A DNA stretch of 64,000 nt from Bombyx mori (Eukaryota > Arthropoda > Insecta > Lepidoptera > Bombycidae), in assembly GCF_030269925.1 (NCBI RefSeq), contig NC_085124.1, positions 992,001 to 1,056,000 on the forward strand. The letters are read 5' to 3'. Below are positions 63,501 through 64,000 of this stretch, one piece after another; position 1 is the stretch's first letter, and each line of letters opens with the position of its first letter. Position numbers and translations under genes: made by a program. Below the pieces are notes generated by a model. It was not told the DNA's origin. It did not search any database and saw only the letters and a program-made list of their open reading frames with translations.

Positions 63501-63771
63501 TTCAGTACAGCTAAATATCGTGTAAAGAAACTCTTTAGCTACAATGAATTTAAAGTATTGGAAATTTGCAAGTACAGATATTAATAAAATCTAAAAAAAT
63601 TAGTTCTAACCTGTGCATCGCCATGACCCAAGCTGGAGAGCAATACCCACATTGGGTCCCATTATAATCAGCCAAAGTCTTCTGTAGAACGTTGTACCCT
63701 TTGTTTCTGTTCCCCAATTCTTCTATCGTTGTAATTTCCCAATCTTGACATGACGTAATTGATACCATACA
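46231..63771 (-). CDS. Aldehyde oxidase-type molybdoflavoenzyme (15 exons seen, 5' end outside window, one frameshift)
   Basis: Exons in order of transcription: 63611-63771, 62825-63207, 61796-62016, 59686-59788, 59155-59282, 55825-56112, 55554-55715, 55255-55383, 54309-54793, 53413-53596, 52906-53106, 50978-51744, 50318-50510, 49029-49142, 46231-46301. All have GT/AG borders and join in phase except where 52906-53106 begins. About 1196 codons are present; roughly 80 N-terminal codons with the first [2Fe-2S] cluster must lie right of 64000. The family oxidises aldehydes or N-heterocycles to acids, passing electrons from the molybdenum centre via two iron-sulphur clusters to FAD, in the cytosol. 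Motifs seen: [33 protein letters not shown] and the catalytic GEPP. The ending [18 protein letters not shown] is insect aldehyde oxidase-like rather than xanthine dehydrogenase. In moths such enzymes can degrade aldehyde pheromones or toxins; nothing here fixes the substrate. The frameshift may make it a pseudogene. Confidence 0.88.
46869..47166 (+). mobile_element. Helitron-like element
   Basis: Starts TCTATGCTAATATTATAAAG, has CTACTGGTCCGATTTGAAAAA, and ends GCGGGTAAAAGCTAGT. Confidence 0.65.
47271..48101 (+). pseudogene. Jockey-clade reverse transcriptase, C-terminal half
   Basis: 276 open codons: [34 protein letters not shown] (catalytic ADD), then [24 protein letters not shown] and [12 protein letters not shown], the thumb-like region of Jockey and related LINEs. 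The fingers of the polymerase and the endonuclease are missing through 5' truncation, so it cannot work by itself although this part has no stop. Confidence 0.88.
48486..48548 (+). repeat. Poly(A) tract, 63 bases
   Basis: Uninterrupted A run at the end of the Jockey-clade 3' UTR. Confidence 0.95.
48549..48845. other. GC-rich block after the A tract
   Basis: Contains GGACAGCAGCCGGCGCCGGGG, CCCTATGTGGCAGGGAGC, CCCGAAAGGGGGTACGACG and CTTCTTCTTCTT. It looks like transposon sequence, but it follows rather than precedes the A tract. Its inverted start (GGCTGCTGTCCTCTGCTTGA) resembles GACTGCTGCCCTGCTTTGTA before the tract, so it may be a second, inverted 3' end of the same family. Confidence 0.4.
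49029..49142 (-). CDS. Aldehyde oxidase exon with catalytic Glu motif
   Basis: Together with the previous exon's final G it reads [20 protein letters not shown], then [19 protein letters not shown]. The Glu in GEPP corresponds to the general base of the molybdenum active site (Glu1261 in bovine xanthine oxidase). The donor GTATGA follows. Confidence 0.88.
49300..49516 (-). mobile_element. Small Helitron-like element in an aldehyde oxidase intron
   Basis: The inverted copy runs from ACTAGCGACCCGCCCTCGC to ATATTAGTATAGA: 217 bases with both ends, CTAGT and TCTATACTAAT. Related to 5177 and 46869. Confidence 0.7.
49517..50219. other. Intron DNA
   Basis: Aldehyde oxidase intron with an old plus-strand Bm1 remnant at about 49765-49890; nothing else recognised. 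Confidence 0.45.
50220..50293 (+). repeat. (CATT)n microsatellite
   Basis: About 18 tetranucleotide units with a CACTCGTTCG interruption, ending only 25 bases from the donor site of the exon at 50318. Confidence 0.95.
50318..50510 (-). CDS. Aldehyde oxidase exon, molybdenum-cofactor domain
   Basis: After the acceptor (CTTTCCAG) it reads [20 protein letters not shown], then [20 protein letters not shown], and ends in the FFLGAK-like ELFLGAK before GTACGC. VEGAF.xGLG and the KxP-type P-loop region belong to the C-terminal half of the cofactor-binding domain. Phase 1 end. Confidence 0.88.
50978..51744 (-). CDS. Aldehyde oxidase largest exon, molybdenum-cofactor domain
   Basis: 767 bases, open throughout: [20 protein letters not shown] at the start, [20 protein letters not shown], the cofactor motif [35 protein letters not shown], and [20 protein letters not shown] before EIDIGQ. 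The Gln of MGQG is a cofactor contact. It is preceded by a real AG acceptor; the open frame further upstream is intron that includes a SINE. Confidence 0.92.
51865..52030 (-). mobile_element. tRNA-derived SINE, second family
   Basis: Minus-oriented. GACTGACTCGGTGGTATTG (A-box-like), GGGTCGTGGACTCGATTCC (B-box with one change), then AACATTGTGTGATAAACATG and an AT-rich tail. It resembles the copy at 39650. Confidence 0.65.
52241..52684 (-). mobile_element. Bm1: Full-length Bm1 SINE in an aldehyde oxidase intron
   Basis: From CTTTTTTTTTTATTGCTTATATG to TTTAGGCCACGACGACTTC, with head GCGAGATTCGAACACCGG. Well conserved, so fairly young. Same strand as the gene. Confidence 0.9.
52690..52890 (+). 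mobile_element. 'CACTGAGTTTCTCGCC' family repeat
   Basis: CCCACTGAGTTTCTCGTCG, ATTCGGCGAAGCACTGCTC, GAGCCCCGTGAGCTCACC, ending in a poly(A) only 16 bases before the exon at 52906. Confidence 0.7.
52906..53106 (-). CDS. Aldehyde oxidase exon with a 1-nt frameshift
   Basis: Entered in phase 0 from the previous exon, it reads [14 protein letters not shown], matching the insect family. It then goes out of frame. The next frame gives [40 protein letters not shown] and KNTWCRSP, also matching. The exon is 201 bases, while entry in phase 0 and exit in phase 1 need 3n+1. So one base is missing near 53070-53080. Both halves are well preserved, so the lesion is young, allelic or a sequencing error. 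Confidence 0.75.
53162..53285 (-). mobile_element. Bm1: Rearranged Bm1 fragment with a snap-back inverted repeat
   Basis: Starts as a minus Bm1 (GACGGGTGAACGAGCTCACAG). The expected CACC block near 53262 is preceded by its own inverted copy: GCTTAAAGTGGATGGTGGCA (53243-53262) against TGCCACCACACTTTAAGC (53265-53282). Confidence 0.6.
53413..53596 (-). CDS. Aldehyde oxidase exon, substrate/cofactor pocket
   Basis: Reads [20 protein letters not shown], then [20 protein letters not shown] and [15 protein letters not shown]. The RR-x-GGAYG-x-K motif is the aldehyde oxidase version of the xanthine oxidase MGGGFGGK loop next to the molybdenum centre. A split Arg codon joins it to the previous exon. 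Confidence 0.9.
53620..54300. other. Intron DNA with no feature seen
   Basis: AT-rich aldehyde oxidase intron. Confidence 0.5.
54309..54793 (-). CDS. Aldehyde oxidase exon, start of molybdenum domain
   Basis: [20 protein letters not shown] after a TTTATAG acceptor, then [40 protein letters not shown] and [20 protein letters not shown]. The Glu of QYHFMME corresponds to Glu802 of bovine xanthine oxidase. The family usually has a Pro or Thr after that Glu; here it is Asn, a small oddity at the pocket. Confidence 0.92.
55255..55383 (-). CDS. Aldehyde oxidase exon
   Basis: [20 protein letters not shown], then [23 protein letters not shown] in 43 codons, phase 0 at both ends. This is the hinge entering the molybdenum domain (family pattern xGEAxYxxDIP). 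Confidence 0.9.
55554..55715 (-). CDS. Aldehyde oxidase exon, linker region
   Basis: [20 protein letters not shown], then [20 protein letters not shown] and PIPKVEAL; 54 codons, phase 0. RPxSxGxQxF and P(L/V)xxPxPK are the usual linker motifs between FAD and molybdenum domains. Confidence 0.9.
55825..56112 (-). CDS. Aldehyde oxidase exon, C-terminal FAD domain
   Basis: [20 protein letters not shown], then [20 protein letters not shown] and [20 protein letters not shown]. The A-x-A-x-V-N-A and YGG motifs belong to the CO dehydrogenase-type flavoprotein C-terminal subdomain. 96 codons, phase 0 at both ends. Confidence 0.92.
56120..56965. other. Intron DNA
   Basis: AT-rich aldehyde oxidase intron. 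A diverged minus Bm1 remnant lies at about 56705-56820 (CCCAACTGGTGTTAAATGG). Nothing else recognised. Confidence 0.45.
56970..57397 (-). mobile_element. Helitron-like element
   Basis: The inverted counterpart of the copy at 5177: GGCTCCGCTCGGGTCTTTAAC at one end and ATAATATTAGTATAGA at the other. Confidence 0.6.
57402..57502 (+). mobile_element. Short retroposon, 'GCAGACGAGCAT' family
   Basis: AGCGGTAGGCAGCGGCTTGAC, TGGCATTGCTGACGTCGATG, GGTAACCACTCACCATCGGG, ending GTCAATAAAAAAAAAA. Confidence 0.6.
57526..58738 (+). mobile_element. Decayed IS630/Tc1-superfamily transposon
   Basis: The left end ACCGGCAAACTTCTTGAGCA and the right end, read inward, GCCGGCAAACTTCTTGAGCA match in 19 of 20 bases. 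TA dinucleotides (57524-57525 and 58739-58740) flank the element, as for this superfamily. 1213 bases. Inside is a broken transposase. Lies in an aldehyde oxidase intron. Confidence 0.8.
57821..58360 (+). pseudogene. Broken transposase, N-terminal DNA-binding part
   Basis: From ATG at 57821: [20 protein letters not shown], then [21 protein letters not shown] and [20 protein letters not shown]. This is a helix-turn-helix followed by the TPGKKR.KKxVT.xD linker found in a lepidopteran IS630/Tc1-like family. The frame is lost after 58100. Family-like [16 protein letters not shown] and [19 protein letters not shown] occur later in other frames. No DDE catalytic domain remains. Confidence 0.65.
58741..59154. 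other. Intron DNA
   Basis: Between the transposon and the exon at 59155; a weak Bm1 scrap near 58745-58815, nothing else. Confidence 0.4.
59155..59282 (-). CDS. Aldehyde oxidase exon, FAD domain
   Basis: After TTTTTCCAG it completes a Gln codon and reads [20 protein letters not shown], then [21 protein letters not shown] and K at the GTGAAT donor. The LPP-type end of the FAD-binding subdomain. Confidence 0.88.
59686..59788 (-). CDS. Aldehyde oxidase exon, FAD-binding motif
   Basis: [20 protein letters not shown], then [18 protein letters not shown] is the flavin-binding loop. 103 bases, phase 0 to phase 1. Confidence 0.9.
60150..61455 (+). mobile_element. Mariner-like transposon, DD37D type
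   Basis: 1306 bases flanked by TA. Terminal inverted repeats of 26 bases match at 23 positions: CTAGTCAGGTCATAAGTATT on the left and, inverted from the right, CTAGTCAGGTCATAAATTCT, each followed by GTCACA. One near-complete transposase lies between. Located in an aldehyde oxidase intron on the opposite strand. Confidence 0.9.
60291..61330 (+). pseudogene. DD37D mariner transposase, two lesions
   Basis: The N-terminal part from ATG 60291 has an HTH region ([33 protein letters not shown]). It is stopped by an in-frame TGA at 60516-60518, then resumes, and a single-base deletion near 60607-60612 shifts the frame. The C-terminal part (60647-61330) is intact: [25 protein letters not shown] and [13 protein letters not shown]. 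The second Asp and the Asp of PLDY have 37 residues between them, hence DD37D, the maT-like group known from Bombyx. The catalytic residues remain, but the coding frame is broken. Confidence 0.88.
61796..62016 (-). CDS. Aldehyde oxidase exon, FAD domain
   Basis: With the preceding G it reads [20 protein letters not shown], then [20 protein letters not shown] and [11 protein letters not shown]. The pattern around HIPVRN leads straight into VGGN of the next exon. 221 bases, phase 1 to 0. Confidence 0.92.
62622..62738 (+). mobile_element. Bm1: Old Bm1-type SINE fragment
   Basis: GATGTTGTATATGGGCTCCGGG, ACCACTTAGCACGAGTTGGGC, ending CTATGCAATAATATC. Confidence 0.65.
62825..63207 (-). CDS. Aldehyde oxidase exon, second iron-sulphur cluster and FAD start
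   Basis: [20 protein letters not shown], then [20 protein letters not shown], a Cys-rich insert, and [15 protein letters not shown] is half of the second [2Fe-2S] cluster site; VFGNTAKG starts the FAD domain. 383 bases. Confidence 0.92.
63611..63771 (-). CDS. Aldehyde oxidase exon, second iron-sulphur cluster
   Basis: [20 protein letters not shown], then [20 protein letters not shown] and SPAWVMAMH. The CGYC pair supplies the other cysteines of the [2Fe-2S] II cluster. The acceptor is TATTTTCAG; the donor GTTAGA is slightly off consensus. Confidence 0.92.
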
Positions 63772-64000
63772 CTGAAAATATTTGGTTATTATTTAGCAAC
63801 AGTATGATCTATTGCAAGTAGAATAAATAAAGTATATGATCTTAATAAATTAGTCATATAATGCTTTCTAATAAGAACGTATTATCATCGCAGATTTTAT
63901 AAGCCTACGGAAACAGCAGAAGTTGTTTTGGATAAGGTTCAAGACTCCTTAATAATCGCTGGCTCTTGTTTTAAGATGCCACTTTAAAAAGCAGAAGAGC
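63772..64000. other. Intron DNA at the right edge
   Basis: AT-rich; the upstream exon(s) with the first [2Fe-2S] cluster must lie outside the window. Confidence 0.6.

Overview
This is nuclear DNA of a lepidopteran insect, almost certainly a silkworm (Bombyx mori or a close relative). The host DNA is AT-rich and its genes are split by short-consensus GT/AG introns. About thirty whole or partial copies of one tRNA-headed SINE match what I know as Bm1. There is also a Dong-like retrotransposon sitting in a TAA repeat, plus Helitrons, RTE-type tails and mariner-like elements. No bacterial, plasmid or CRISPR-like feature is present. Species assignment and repeat family names rest on recognition, not on a search.

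Layout. 1-4405: GC-rich 5' part of an R1-clade non-LTR retrotransposon on the minus strand, with a 5' leader holding tandem repeats, a gag-like ORF1 and the endonuclease start of ORF2, which runs off the left edge. 5881-11369: a minus-strand gene for a small secreted Gly/Tyr-rich protein, probably cuticular. Three exons can be joined in phase; its first exon was not found. 16075-20020: an apparently full-length R4/Dong-clade element with one open 1197-codon ORF. 20-46 kb: mostly repeats and sequence with no recognisable gene, including a hAT-type MITE with an 8-bp target duplication, Helitrons, RTE tails, a 5'-truncated R1-clade insertion with a 13-bp target duplication, a long-TIR MITE and a perfect 80-bp tandem duplication in an LTR-like stretch. 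46231-63771: a minus-strand aldehyde oxidase/xanthine dehydrogenase-family gene, with 15 exons recovered. The first exon(s) lie beyond the right edge.

The aldehyde oxidase model is the main result. The exons join in phase from the second [2Fe-2S] cluster through the FAD domain to the molybdenum-cofactor domain and a distant last exon. About 1196 codons are in the window. One exon (52906-53106) is one nucleotide short of keeping frame, so the gene may be a pseudogene or carry an assembly or allelic indel. Its introns have collected a DD37D mariner with two lesions, a decayed IS630/Tc1-type transposon with matching TIRs, a Jockey-clade fragment with a 63-A tract, Helitrons and SINEs.

I found no coherent new multi-gene system. 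The most useful leads are the aldehyde oxidase frameshift, the possibly active Dong copy, the R1-clade leader repeats, and several insertions dated by clean target duplications.
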